DNA of 11,698 nucleotides from Xanthobacteraceae bacterium (GTDB taxonomy: Bacteria > Pseudomonadota > Alphaproteobacteria > Rhizobiales > Xanthobacteraceae). Positions 5,331 through 11,698 of the stretch are shown here, piece by piece (within the stretch, counting starts at the first letter, position 1; every line of letters starts with the position of its first letter). The position numbers were made by a program, and so were the translations under genes. The notes under the pieces were generated by a model. That model worked only from the letters and a program-made list of their open reading frames with translations, did not search any database and was not told the origin of the DNA. Where the stretch lies: positions 1 to 11,698 of the forward strand of contig JASHXX010000148.1 of NCBI GenBank assembly GCA_030043335.1. Direction: 5' to 3'.

Positions 5331-6812
5331 TTATAGCAGGCCCCGAGCGAGAATTGACCGGCGCTTTCGCCCCCAGGGCGCGATGAGCAGCGGACCGGCG
5401 ATGAGGCAGCCGTAGGCGATCTGCCCGGCCGCGATCGCGGCGAAGACGCCGTCGAGTCCGAGCCACAGCTCTTCGACGGCAAACCACCCGCCGAGGGTCG
5501 CAATCAGCATACGCACGACGCCGGCCACCACCGGCGCGGTCATCCGGCCGGCGCCCTGGCTCGCAAAGTTGAGCGTCAAGCCGAGCCCGAACAGGCAATA
5601 GAACGGCGCCACATGGGTGATATAGGAGACGCTCGCGGCCACGACCTGCGCGTCCGCGACGAACAGGCGCGACCAAGGCTCCGGGAACAGCGCGACCATC
5701 CAGCCAAGTGCGCCGACCATAGCGAAAGCGATCAGCCCGCCGGTCCACGCGACCCGCACCGCACGCTGCCATGCGCGTGCGCCCGCCGCCACGCCGACCA
5801 GCGTCGTCAGAGCCGAGCCGATGCCGAAGGCGAGCGGCGCCAGCATGAATTCCACACGCACGCCGACGCCGTAGCCGGCGAGCGCCGCTACGCCGAAGCG
5901 CCCGACCAGCCCGGTCACCAGCACCGCGGTGAGGTTCGACATCATCGTGGTCAAGGACCCCATTGCCCCGACCCGCAGGATCTCCGCAAACAGCCGCGCC
6001 TGCAGCGGGATGCCGGTGAGCTTCGGCGTAAAACCAAGCTTGCCGCGCCATAGGGCGTCCGCCTGCAAAAGCGCGGCCGCGGCGCTGGCGACCACCGATG
6101 CGATCGCCGCGCCGGCCACGCCCAGTCCCGGCCAGGCGCCGACGCCGAGCGTCAGTACGCCCGATAGCGGCACGTAGAGCATCGAGGTCACGAGCCCGTA
6201 GCGCCCAGGCGTGATCGCATCGCCGCTGCCGCGCAAAACCGCGGACAAGAAGAAACAGACCCACACCGCCGCAGCGCCACTGAACCAGACATAATTGAAG
6301 GTCAATGCGCGCTCCAGCGCGGCGTCACTGCCGCCAAGCAGGCGATAGAGCGCCGGCGCGATCGTCCAGGCGAGCGCGGTGAAGACGAGCGCGAAGGCTA
6401 GTGCCAGGACCAGTGCATGCAGGACCAGCGCGCGCGCATCATCGAGCCGCCCGGCGCCGAGCGCGCGCGCCATCGCCGAGGCGACACCGCCGCCCATTCC
6501 GCCCGCCGCGATGTTCGTCATCAGCGCCGTCAACGGAAAGACCAGCGCGAGTCCGGCCAAGGCGTCAGCGCCGAGCCGGCCGATGAAATAGGTATCGGCG
6601 ATGGCGACGAAGATCTGCACCACCATCAGGCCGGTGGTGGGCCCGGCAAGCCGTAGCAGGCTCGGCCCGACGGGCGCAGTCAAAAGCGGATGGGGCAGGA
6701 CACGCTCCGGAGAGAGGCGGCGCAGAGGCGCGGGAGTTGATGAGCCACTTCCCGTCGGCGTGACGGGAAGCTGAAGCAGGTCGGCGAAGCCGGTACTACG
6801 CCGAGCTAGCAA
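5331..6812 (-). CDS. MATE family efflux transporter
   Basis: A multispanning protein of up to 493 residues with about 12 predicted membrane segments in two homologous halves. MATE hallmarks are LRLAGPTTGLMVVQIFVAIADTYFIGRLG near the first helix, LRGSGDAITPGRYG in the first half and the matching QGAGRMTAPVVAG in the second half. Family members export cationic or aromatic compounds in exchange for Na+ or H+. The substrate is unknown. The start is doubtful: the only standard in-frame initiator upstream of the core is TTG at 6810-6812, without a clear ribosome binding site, and it adds about 40 residues (Pro/Ser/Thr-rich) before the usual HPLLTAPVGPSLLRLA beginning. A perfect inverted repeat lies inside that extension. 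A CTG preceded by GGAG, at the Leu39 codon (6696-6698), is a speculative alternative. It follows the ABC gene after 95 bases and precedes psd by 6. Confidence 0.88.
   Translation of the reverse strand: MLARRSTGFADLLQLPVTPTGSGSSTPAPLRRLSPERVLPHPLLTAPVGPSLLRLAGPTTGLMVVQIFVAIADTYFIGRLGADALAGLALVFPLTALMTNIAAGGMGGGVASAMARALGAGRLDDARALVLHALVLALAFALVFTALAWTIAPALYRLLGGSDAALERALTFNYVWFSGAAAVWVCFFLSAVLRGSGDAITPGRYGLVTSMLYVPLSGVLTLGVGAWPGLGVAGAAIASVVASAAAALLQADALWRGKLGFTPKLTGIPLQARLFAEILRVGAMGSLTTMMSNLTAVLVTGLVGRFGVAALAGYGVGVRVEFMLAPLAFGIGSALTTLVGVAAGARAWQRAVRVAWTGGLIAFAMVGALGWMVALFPEPWSRLFVADAQVVAASVSYITHVAPFYCLFGLGLTLNFASQGAGRMTAPVVAGVVRMLIATLGGWFAVEELWLGLDGVFAAIAAGQIAYGCLIAGPLLIAPWGRKRRSILARGLL
6748..6770. 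repeat. Perfect 9-bp inverted repeat at the 5' end of the MATE gene
   Basis: CTTCCCGTC (6748-6756) and its exact complement GACGGGAAG (6762-6770) flank a 5-base loop. It falls in the doubtful N-terminal extension of the MATE reading frame, so it may be leader RNA rather than coding sequence. No T-run follows on either strand. It could be an mRNA structure or an operator. Confidence 0.45.
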
Positions 6813-6907
6813 CCATCTGAATTCGCGCCTGGCTCATTTCTGGGTATCCACGGAGCGGCGGCAATCTGACGAGCTTTGAGAGAAATAGCAAGACTGCAAA
6901 TGCAGAA

Positions 6908-8872
6908 TCATTCGGCGGCATCAGCAGCGGGCAACAGCTCTTTTTCGTCCGCTTCGGCGGCGGCTTCTGGCGGATTGCGATTGGGCGCTGCGGCTTCCTC
7001 GCCGACCTCGGCAAGGATTTCGCGTGCCATCTGCGCCTCGCGCTGGCGGTTCCACATGCTGGCATAGAGGCCGCCTTGCGCCAGCAATTGTTGATGGCTG
7101 CCGCGTTCGACGATGACGCCCTGATCGAGCACGAGGATCTCGTCGGCACCGACGATGGTTGAGAGCCGGTGGGCAATGACCAGTGTGGTGCGGTTCTTTG
7201 CCACCCGATCGAGCGCATCCTGAATATCGCGCTCGGTGTGGCTGTCGAGCGCGGACGTTGCCTCGTCGAGCAGGAGGATCGGCGGCGCCTTGAGGATGGT
7301 ACGGGCGATGGCGACGCGCTGCTTCTCGCCGCCGGAGATTTTCAGGCCGCGCTCGCCGACCTCGGTTTCGTAGCCCTTGGGCGCGAGGCGAATAAAGCCG
7401 TCGATCTGCGCCAGCCGCGCCGCCTCCTCGACCTCGGCGTCGCTCGCATCCCACCGGCCGTAGCGGATGTTGTAGCGGATGGTGTCGTTGAAGAGGACGG
7501 TATCCTGCGGCACCATGCCGATGGCGGCGCGCAGCGATTTCTGCGTCACGTCGCGGAGGTCCTGGCCGTCGATGAGGATGCGGCCCCCAGTCACGTCGTA
7601 GAAGCGGAAGATGAGCCGCGAGATCGTCGATTTGCCGGCACCGGACGGCCCGACAATGGCGACGGTGCGGCCGGCGGCAACCTCGAAGCTCAGTCCTCTG
7701 AGGATCGGCCGCTCCGCTTCATAGGCGAAAGACACCTCCTCGAAGCGGATCGTGCCGGCGCGCACCTTGAGCGCATGGGCGCTGGGCCGGTCGAGAATTT
7801 CCGGCTTGCGCGAGAGGATCGCGAACATGGTCTCGATGTCGATCACCGCCTGTTTGATCTCGCGATAGACCAGGCCCATGAAATTCAGCGGTTGGTAGAG
7901 CTGAATCATCATGGCGTTGATCATGACGAAATCGCCGACGGTATTGTTGCCGTTCTCGACGCCGACGGCGCAAAGAATCATCGCCGCCGCAAGCCCAATG
8001 CTGAACACGACGGCTTGGCCGGCATTGAGTACGGCGAGCGAGGTATAGGCGCGCACGCTCGCTTCCTCGTAACGCGCCATCGAGCGGTCGTAGCGCTTGC
8101 CCTCGCGCTCCTCGGCGGAGAAATATTTGACAGTCTCGTAGTTGAGCAGCGAATCGATCGCCTTGGTGTTGGCGTCGTTGTCGCTCTCGTTCATCTTGCG
8201 GCGGATCCCGATGCGCCACTTGGTGGCGTAGAAAGTGAAGCCGACGTAGAGCGCGACCGTGAGCGTGATCACGATCACGTAGCGCCAGTCGAAGTGAAAC
8301 AGCAGCACCCAGACGATCAGGACAAGCTCGACGATGGTCGGTGCAAGCTGCAGCAGCAGCATGCGCACGATGGTCTCGATAGCGTTTCGGCCGCGCTCGA
8401 GGATGCGCGTGAGCCCGCCGGTCTTGCGCTCGAGGTGGAACCGCAGCGAGAGCAGGTGCATGTGCTCGAAGGTGAGCATCGCCAGCCGTCGCACCGCGTG
8501 CATCGCTACCTTGGCGAAGACGCCGTCGCGCCATTGCGTGAGCACCCCCATCAGGATGCGGGTGCCGCCATAGGCGAGCGTCATCACCACCGGCGCCGCC
8601 ATCGCCCAGGCGAGCCAGTTGTCCGGCCCGAGCGGCGCGCTGCCATGGCCGGCGAGCGCATCGGTCGCCCATTTGAAGGTGAATGGCACCGCGATGGTGG
8701 CGAGCTTGGCGGCGAAGATGAGCACGCTCGCGAACAGGACCCGGCTCTTGAGGTCACGGCGATCCGCCGGCCAGATATAAGGCCACAGGTGAACCAGCAT
8801 CGAGATGAGCGCGGCGCGATTGGCAACGATTTCGGGCCGCCCGCGCGGAGCGGAACGTTGGAATTCTCTCAT
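6908..8872 (-). CDS. Atm1/HMT1-type ABC half-transporter (permease-ATPase fusion)
   Basis: A 654-residue inner-membrane exporter working as a homodimer. Residues about 40-340 form the six-helix membrane domain; the family segments NYETVKYFSAEEREGKRYD, SLAVLNAGQ (Asn283, Gln286) and QPLNFMGLVYREIKQAVIDIE match the Atm1 branch, where the Asn and Gln of this region contact glutathione in the Novosphingobium homologue. The ATPase domain is complete: Walker A GPSGAGKST (408-416), Q-loop Gln456, signature ISGGE (512-516), Walker B ILLLDE (532-537) and switch His568. Relatives export glutathione-linked metal or sulfur species, giving heavy-metal tolerance; others support Fe-S assembly. Residues 620-654 are an Ala/Glu-rich tail of unknown role. 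The ATG at 8872 has only a distant GAGGG upstream; Met25 is an alternative. It heads the five-gene minus-strand run and is divergent from the LOG gene. Confidence 0.93.
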   Translation of the reverse strand: MREFQRSAPRGRPEIVANRAALISMLVHLWPYIWPADRRDLKSRVLFASVLIFAAKLATIAVPFTFKWATDALAGHGSAPLGPDNWLAWAMAAPVVMTLAYGGTRILMGVLTQWRDGVFAKVAMHAVRRLAMLTFEHMHLLSLRFHLERKTGGLTRILERGRNAIETIVRMLLLQLAPTIVELVLIVWVLLFHFDWRYVIVITLTVALYVGFTFYATKWRIGIRRKMNESDNDANTKAIDSLLNYETVKYFSAEEREGKRYDRSMARYEEASVRAYTSLAVLNAGQAVVFSIGLAAAMILCAVGVENGNNTVGDFVMINAMMIQLYQPLNFMGLVYREIKQAVIDIETMFAILSRKPEILDRPSAHALKVRAGTIRFEEVSFAYEAERPILRGLSFEVAAGRTVAIVGPSGAGKSTISRLIFRFYDVTGGRILIDGQDLRDVTQKSLRAAIGMVPQDTVLFNDTIRYNIRYGRWDASDAEVEEAARLAQIDGFIRLAPKGYETEVGERGLKISGGEKQRVAIARTILKAPPILLLDEATSALDSHTERDIQDALDRVAKNRTTLVIAHRLSTIVGADEILVLDQGVIVERGSHQQLLAQGGLYASMWNRQREAQMAREILAEVGEEAAAPNRNPPEAAAEADEKELLPAADAAE

Positions 8873-9037
8873 CTGCGCGTTAAGCCCTCGACAAGCCGCA
8901 TCGGCGCCGCCCCAATCTCATTGATCGTTTTCCGTCATATAGAGGTTCCTGCCCCCTCCCGCACCGGCGCCCCGCGCAAAGAGCTTGCGGCGCGGGCGAA
9001 TCGAGGCCACATCTAGCCCTTCCATGAGAAGAACTCC
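8873..9037. promoter_or_regulatory. Divergent intergenic region with a candidate -10 box
   Basis: These 165 bases separate the divergent ABC and LOG-family genes. On the minus strand CTATAT (8937-8942) matches the usual alphaproteobacterial -10 element and would give a leader of roughly 55-60 bases to the ABC gene, but I see no good -35 at the right distance. The right half carries a hairpin at 8971-8996 and a very short reading frame touching the LOG start. Confidence 0.35.
8971..8996. promoter_or_regulatory. Hairpin in the presumed leader of the LOG-family gene
   Basis: CCCG plus CGCAA on the left pair with TTGCG and CGGG on the right around an AGAGC loop, with a 3-base GCG bulge on the right arm; alternatively CCCGCGC pairs directly with GCGCGGG. 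It ends 41 bases before the ATG. No T-run follows. It may be an RNA structure or an operator; function unknown. Confidence 0.3.
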
Positions 9038-9643
9038 ATGAACAAAATCAATGCGCTGTGCGTCTATTGCGGGTCGAGTGCGGGGACCGATCCGGCCTTT
9101 GCCGCGACCGCGCGCGAGTTCGGCAAGATCCTTGCCGCAAATGGGGTGCGGCTGGTCTATGGCGGCGGCTCGATCGGCCTGATGGGCGCGCTGGCCGGTT
9201 CTGTTATCGAACACGGCGGCCAAGTGACCGGCGTCATCCCCGAGTTCCTGACAGCGGCGGAGCGGCCGCGGCGGCTTGCGCAGGAATTGATCGTGACCCG
9301 CGACATGCACGAGTGCAAGCGCACGATGTTCGAGCGAGCCGACGCTTTCGTCGCGCTGCCGGGCGGCCTGGGAACGCTGGAGGAGCTGGTTGAGCAGATG
9401 ACCTGGGCGCAGCTCGGCCGCCACAAGAAGCCGATCCTCGTCGCCAACATCAACGGCTTCTGGGACCCGTTGCTCGCGCTCGTCGACCATATGCGCGTGC
9501 TCGGCCTGGTACCACCGCCGGCGCGGGGCGTGGATCTCCTGGTCGCCGAGCGCATCGAGGATATCCTGCCGAGGCTGCGCAAAGCTGTGCGGGTGGGCGC
9601 CGAGGCAGAAAAGAAAATGGCGGTTCCCGTCGACCGACTGTGA
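9038..9643 (+). CDS. LOG-family (TIGR00730-type) protein with altered motif arginine
   Basis: A 201-residue Rossmann-fold protein. Family signatures are CVYCGSSAGTDPAF at the N-terminus, LVYGGGSIGLMGALA, TGVIPEFL and the hallmark PGGLGTLEE (residues 108-116). Characterised members (LOG) cleave cytokinin riboside 5'-monophosphate to the free cytokinin base plus ribose 5-phosphate; many bacterial members act as nucleotide phosphoribohydrolases of unsettled substrate. The second conserved block, normally D-M-H-x-R-K-x-x-M, reads D-M-H-E-C93-K-R-T-M here, so the motif arginine is cysteine. Glu residues of the PGG motif are intact. The ATG has AGAAG 6 bases upstream; a five-codon frame (9024-9041) ends on the start codon as ATGA. 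The C-terminal 20 residues are a variable charged tail. Confidence 0.9.
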   Translation: MNKINALCVYCGSSAGTDPAFAATAREFGKILAANGVRLVYGGGSIGLMGALAGSVIEHGGQVTGVIPEFLTAAERPRRLAQELIVTRDMHECKRTMFERADAFVALPGGLGTLEELVEQMTWAQLGRHKKPILVANINGFWDPLLALVDHMRVLGLVPPPARGVDLLVAERIEDILPRLRKAVRVGAEAEKKMAVPVDRL

Positions 9644-9667
9644 ACTGTCGGCACCCCGGAACGGCTG

Positions 9668-10057
9668 TTAGGCCGCCCCTTCCGGCAAAAAGGTCACCGC
9701 TTCGATCCGATTGCCGTCCGGATCGCGAATGAACGCCGCGTAGTAACGCGAATGGTATTGCGGCCGAAGTCCGGGCGCGCCATCTGACGTGCCGCCGGCC
9801 TTGAGCGCTGCGGCATGGAAAGCGTCGACGGCGGCAGTATCTCTCGCGCGCAAGCAGATATGCACGCCGCTGTCGTCGGCGACCCGGTCCATGGCGTCGC
9901 GCCGGTTGATCCAGAACTCGGGATATTTTTTGCCGAAGCCGATGGTCGCCTCCGGTACTTCGCGCAGTCTGGTCATGCCGAGCGGGGCAAGCAGCATATC
10001 GTAGAAACGCCCGGCGGCGTTGAGATCGCGCACCGCAACCGAGATGTGATCGATCAT
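9668..10057 (-). CDS. VOC superfamily (glyoxalase-fold) protein
   Basis: A 129-residue single-unit protein with two beta-alpha-beta-beta-beta modules. The first begins IDHISVAVRDLNAAGRFYD, the second GVHICLRARDTAAVDAFHAAAL, and the end RDPDGNRIEAV is the classic closing strand. The likely metal ligands are His4, His66 and Glu119. The superfamily includes glyoxalase I, extradiol dioxygenases and fosfomycin-resistance enzymes; nothing visible selects among them. The ATG is preceded by GAGG at 4 bases. It follows cimA by 12 bases on the same strand, so it is probably the second gene of that unit, and it converges on the LOG-family gene with a 24-base gap. Confidence 0.88.
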   Translation of the reverse strand: MIDHISVAVRDLNAAGRFYDMLLAPLGMTRLREVPEATIGFGKKYPEFWINRRDAMDRVADDSGVHICLRARDTAAVDAFHAAALKAGGTSDGAPGLRPQYHSRYYAAFIRDPDGNRIEAVTFLPEGAA

Positions 10058-10069
10058 GACGCCTCTAGC

Positions 10070-11665
10070 TCACGCCGGCGCGTTGGACTTTATGAGCTTG
10101 TAGACGATCGAGTCCATCAACGCCTGGAACGAGGCGTCGATGATGTTGGCGGAGACGCCGACCGTGGTCCAGTGCTCGCCGCTCTCGTCGGCGCTCTCGA
10201 TCAACACCCGGGTGACCGCCTCGGTGCCGGCGTTGAGGATACGCACGCGATAGTCGGTGAGCTCGAGCCCGGTAATGTAGCTCTGATATTTGCCGAGGTC
10301 TTTGCGCAGCGCGAGGTCAAGCGCGTTGACCGGACCGTTGCCTTCGGCGGCCGAGATCATGATGTCGTCGCCGACCTTCACCTTGACCACCGCCTGGCTG
10401 ACGCTGACGCGTTCGCCCTTGGCGTTGATGCGCTGCTCGACATTGACGTCGAACTTCTCCACCTCGAAGTAATGCGGCACCTTGCCGAGAAGGCGGCGGG
10501 CGAGGAGCTCGAAGGAGGCATCGGCCGCCTCATAGGCGTAGCCGATCGCCTCACGCTCCTTGACCTCGTCGAGCAGGCGGCCGAGCCGGGGATCGTTCTT
10601 GTCGACGGCAAAACCGATGCGGTCAAGCTCGGCGAGGAGATTCGAGCGGCCGGACTGATCGGAGACCAGGATCTTGCGCCGGTTGCCGACGCGTTCCGGC
10701 GCGACGTGGTCGTAGGCTGCCGGGTCTTTCATCATCGCCGAGGCATGAATGCCCGCTTTGGTCGCGAAGGCGCTCTCGCCGACATAGGGGGCGTGGCGGT
10801 CGGCGGCGCGGTTAAGGAGATCGTCGAGCGCATGCGAAAGGCGCGCGAGGTGCGCGAGCGCTTCGTCCGAGACGCCGATCTCGAATTTCTCCGCATATTC
10901 CGGCTTGAGCTTCAGCGTCGGTATGATGGAGACGAGGTTGGCGTTGCCGCAACGCTCGCCGAGGCCGTTGAGCGTGCCCTGGATTTGCCGAGCGCCGGCG
11001 CGCACCGCGGCCAAGGAATTGGCGACCGCTTGCTCGGTGTCGTTGTGGGCATGGATGCCGACATGGTCGCCGGGAATGGTCTTGCACACTTCCGCGACGA
11101 TGCGCGCGATTTCGTGTGGGAGCGTACCGCCATTGGTATCGCACAGCACTACCCAACGCGCACCCTCATCATACGCCGCCTCAGCGCAGGCGAGCGCATA
11201 TTTCGGATTGGCCTTATAGCCGTCAAAGAAGTGCTCGCAGTCGAGCAGTACCTCGCGGCCCTTGGCCTTGGCGGCGCGCACGCTGTCGCGGATCGACGCC
11301 AGGTTCTCCGCCTCCGTGGTCTCGAGCGCGACGCGCACGTGATAGTCCCAGGACTTGGCGACGAAGCAGACGGCGTCGGCCTGCGCCTCAAGCAGCGCGG
11401 CCAGGCCGGGATCGTTCGAGGTCGAACGGCCCGGCCGCCGCGTCATGCCGAACGCAGTCAGGCGCGCGCGCAGCGGCCGGCGTTCGGCAAAGAGGCTCGT
11501 GTCGATCGGGTTGGCACCCGGATAGCCGCCTTCGACATAGTCGATGCCGAGGTCGTCGAGCATGCGCGCGATCGTGAGCTTGTCGGTGAGCGTGAAATCG
11601 ACGCCGTTCGTCTGCGCGCCGTCGCGCAGCGTGGTGTCGAACAAATAGAGACGCTCGCGCGGCAT
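10070..11665 (-). CDS. cimA: (R)-citramalate synthase
   Basis: Condenses pyruvate and acetyl-CoA to (R)-citramalate, the first step of the threonine-independent route to 2-oxobutanoate and isoleucine. The ~531-residue length fits the CimA group related to LeuA. Numbering from the ATG at 11665: the catalytic motif DTTLRDGAQ is at 10-18, the YVEGGYPGANP block follows, the metal-binding GIHAHND has His205 and His207, and GLGERCGNANL lies near 234-244. The C-terminal ~130 residues are the LeuA-type regulatory and dimerisation domain (EGNGPVNALDLALRKDLG, YRVRILNAGTEAVTRVLIE), through which end-product control normally acts. The ATG is chosen because homologues I recall begin close to M-x-R-E-R-L-Y-L-F-D-T-T and because GGTGAG lies just upstream; a GTG at 11674 would add three residues. 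Confidence 0.94.
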   Translation of the reverse strand: MPRERLYLFDTTLRDGAQTNGVDFTLTDKLTIARMLDDLGIDYVEGGYPGANPIDTSLFAERRPLRARLTAFGMTRRPGRSTSNDPGLAALLEAQADAVCFVAKSWDYHVRVALETTEAENLASIRDSVRAAKAKGREVLLDCEHFFDGYKANPKYALACAEAAYDEGARWVVLCDTNGGTLPHEIARIVAEVCKTIPGDHVGIHAHNDTEQAVANSLAAVRAGARQIQGTLNGLGERCGNANLVSIIPTLKLKPEYAEKFEIGVSDEALAHLARLSHALDDLLNRAADRHAPYVGESAFATKAGIHASAMMKDPAAYDHVAPERVGNRRKILVSDQSGRSNLLAELDRIGFAVDKNDPRLGRLLDEVKEREAIGYAYEAADASFELLARRLLGKVPHYFEVEKFDVNVEQRINAKGERVSVSQAVVKVKVGDDIMISAAEGNGPVNALDLALRKDLGKYQSYITGLELTDYRVRILNAGTEAVTRVLIESADESGEHWTTVGVSANIIDASFQALMDSIVYKLIKSNAPA

Positions 11666-11698
11666 CCCGCTCACCAGAGATAGTAATTCGAGACCAGC

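Noticed and set aside
6894..6905. CTGCA/TGCAG inverted repeat just after the ABC transporter stop
   Set aside because: A five-base stem with a two-base loop is sterically poor and expected by chance.
7169..9016. Long open frame on the plus strand opposite the ABC transporter gene (about 615 codons)
   Set aside because: It is rich in His, Asp, Arg and Glu with no recognisable domain, and exactly mirrors a complete ABC transporter; such antisense frames are expected in GC-rich genomes.
9634..9651. Possible terminator hairpin (CCGAC/GTCGG) at the end of the LOG-family gene
   Set aside because: Only five perfect pairs, it contains the stop codon and has no T-run on either strand; too weak to call.
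1582..10057. A glutathione-centred system made of the GST, the Atm1-type exporter and the VOC protein
   Set aside because: The three genes lie in different transcription units on both strands, separated by unrelated genes, and the VOC protein cannot be shown to use glutathione.
9815..11683. Long open frame on the plus strand opposite cimA (about 622 codons)
   Set aside because: It spans the VOC and cimA genes in antisense, has low-complexity charged composition and no family motif. The cimA reading is complete with catalytic motifs.
1..11698. Signs of a mobile island, CRISPR array, tRNA-linked insertion or phage remnant
   Set aside because: No transposase, integrase, regular repeat-spacer array, tRNA or flanking direct repeats were seen; base and codon use look even across the window.

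Overview
The window reads as a GC-rich alphaproteobacterial chromosome segment, most likely from the Hyphomicrobiales (Rhizobiales) and close to Bradyrhizobium or Xanthobacteraceae. This rests on the protein flavour (psd-pssA pair, Atm1-type exporter, rhizobial-type citramalate synthase, LOG-family protein) and on a short palindromic element that resembles an intergenic repeat I recall from those genomes. No rRNA, tRNA, CRISPR array, transposase or phage gene is visible. Coding density is high, and no gene-free stretch exceeds about 165 bases.

Layout: (1) 1-974, minus strand: a periplasmic coiled-coil protein followed by a small lipoprotein cut by the window edge. (2) 1130-2226, plus strand: a lipid-anchored AprI/Inh-type protease inhibitor with a proline linker, then a glutathione S-transferase 8 bases downstream. 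A palindromic repeat starts on the GST stop codon. (3) 2302-8872, minus strand: a five-gene run in the order Atm1/HMT1-type ABC half-transporter, MATE efflux protein, phosphatidylserine decarboxylase (psd), phosphatidylserine synthase (pssA), and an orphan Tat-exported TRAP-type solute-binding protein with a proline-rich tail. (4) 9038-9643, plus strand: a LOG-family protein divergent from the ABC gene. (5) 9668-11665, minus strand: citramalate synthase (cimA) followed 12 bases later by a VOC/glyoxalase-fold protein.

How the genes fit together: pssA and psd catalyse the two successive steps from CDP-diacylglycerol to phosphatidylethanolamine. They lie downstream of two multispanning exporters, so the run may be an envelope-related transcription unit. 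The MATE stop and psd start are only 6 bases apart, the strongest spacing evidence for co-transcription. CimA supplies citramalate for isoleucine synthesis by the pyruvate route.

I see no clearly new multi-gene system. The observations most worth following are: a LOG-family protein whose conserved motif arginine reads as cysteine; a TRAP-type binding protein with no membrane partner, an altered ligand-arginine position and a 65-residue proline-rich tail; a MATE gene embedded in the phospholipid gene run with an uncertain start overlapping a perfect inverted repeat; and a perfect GC hairpin around the first possible pssA start codon.
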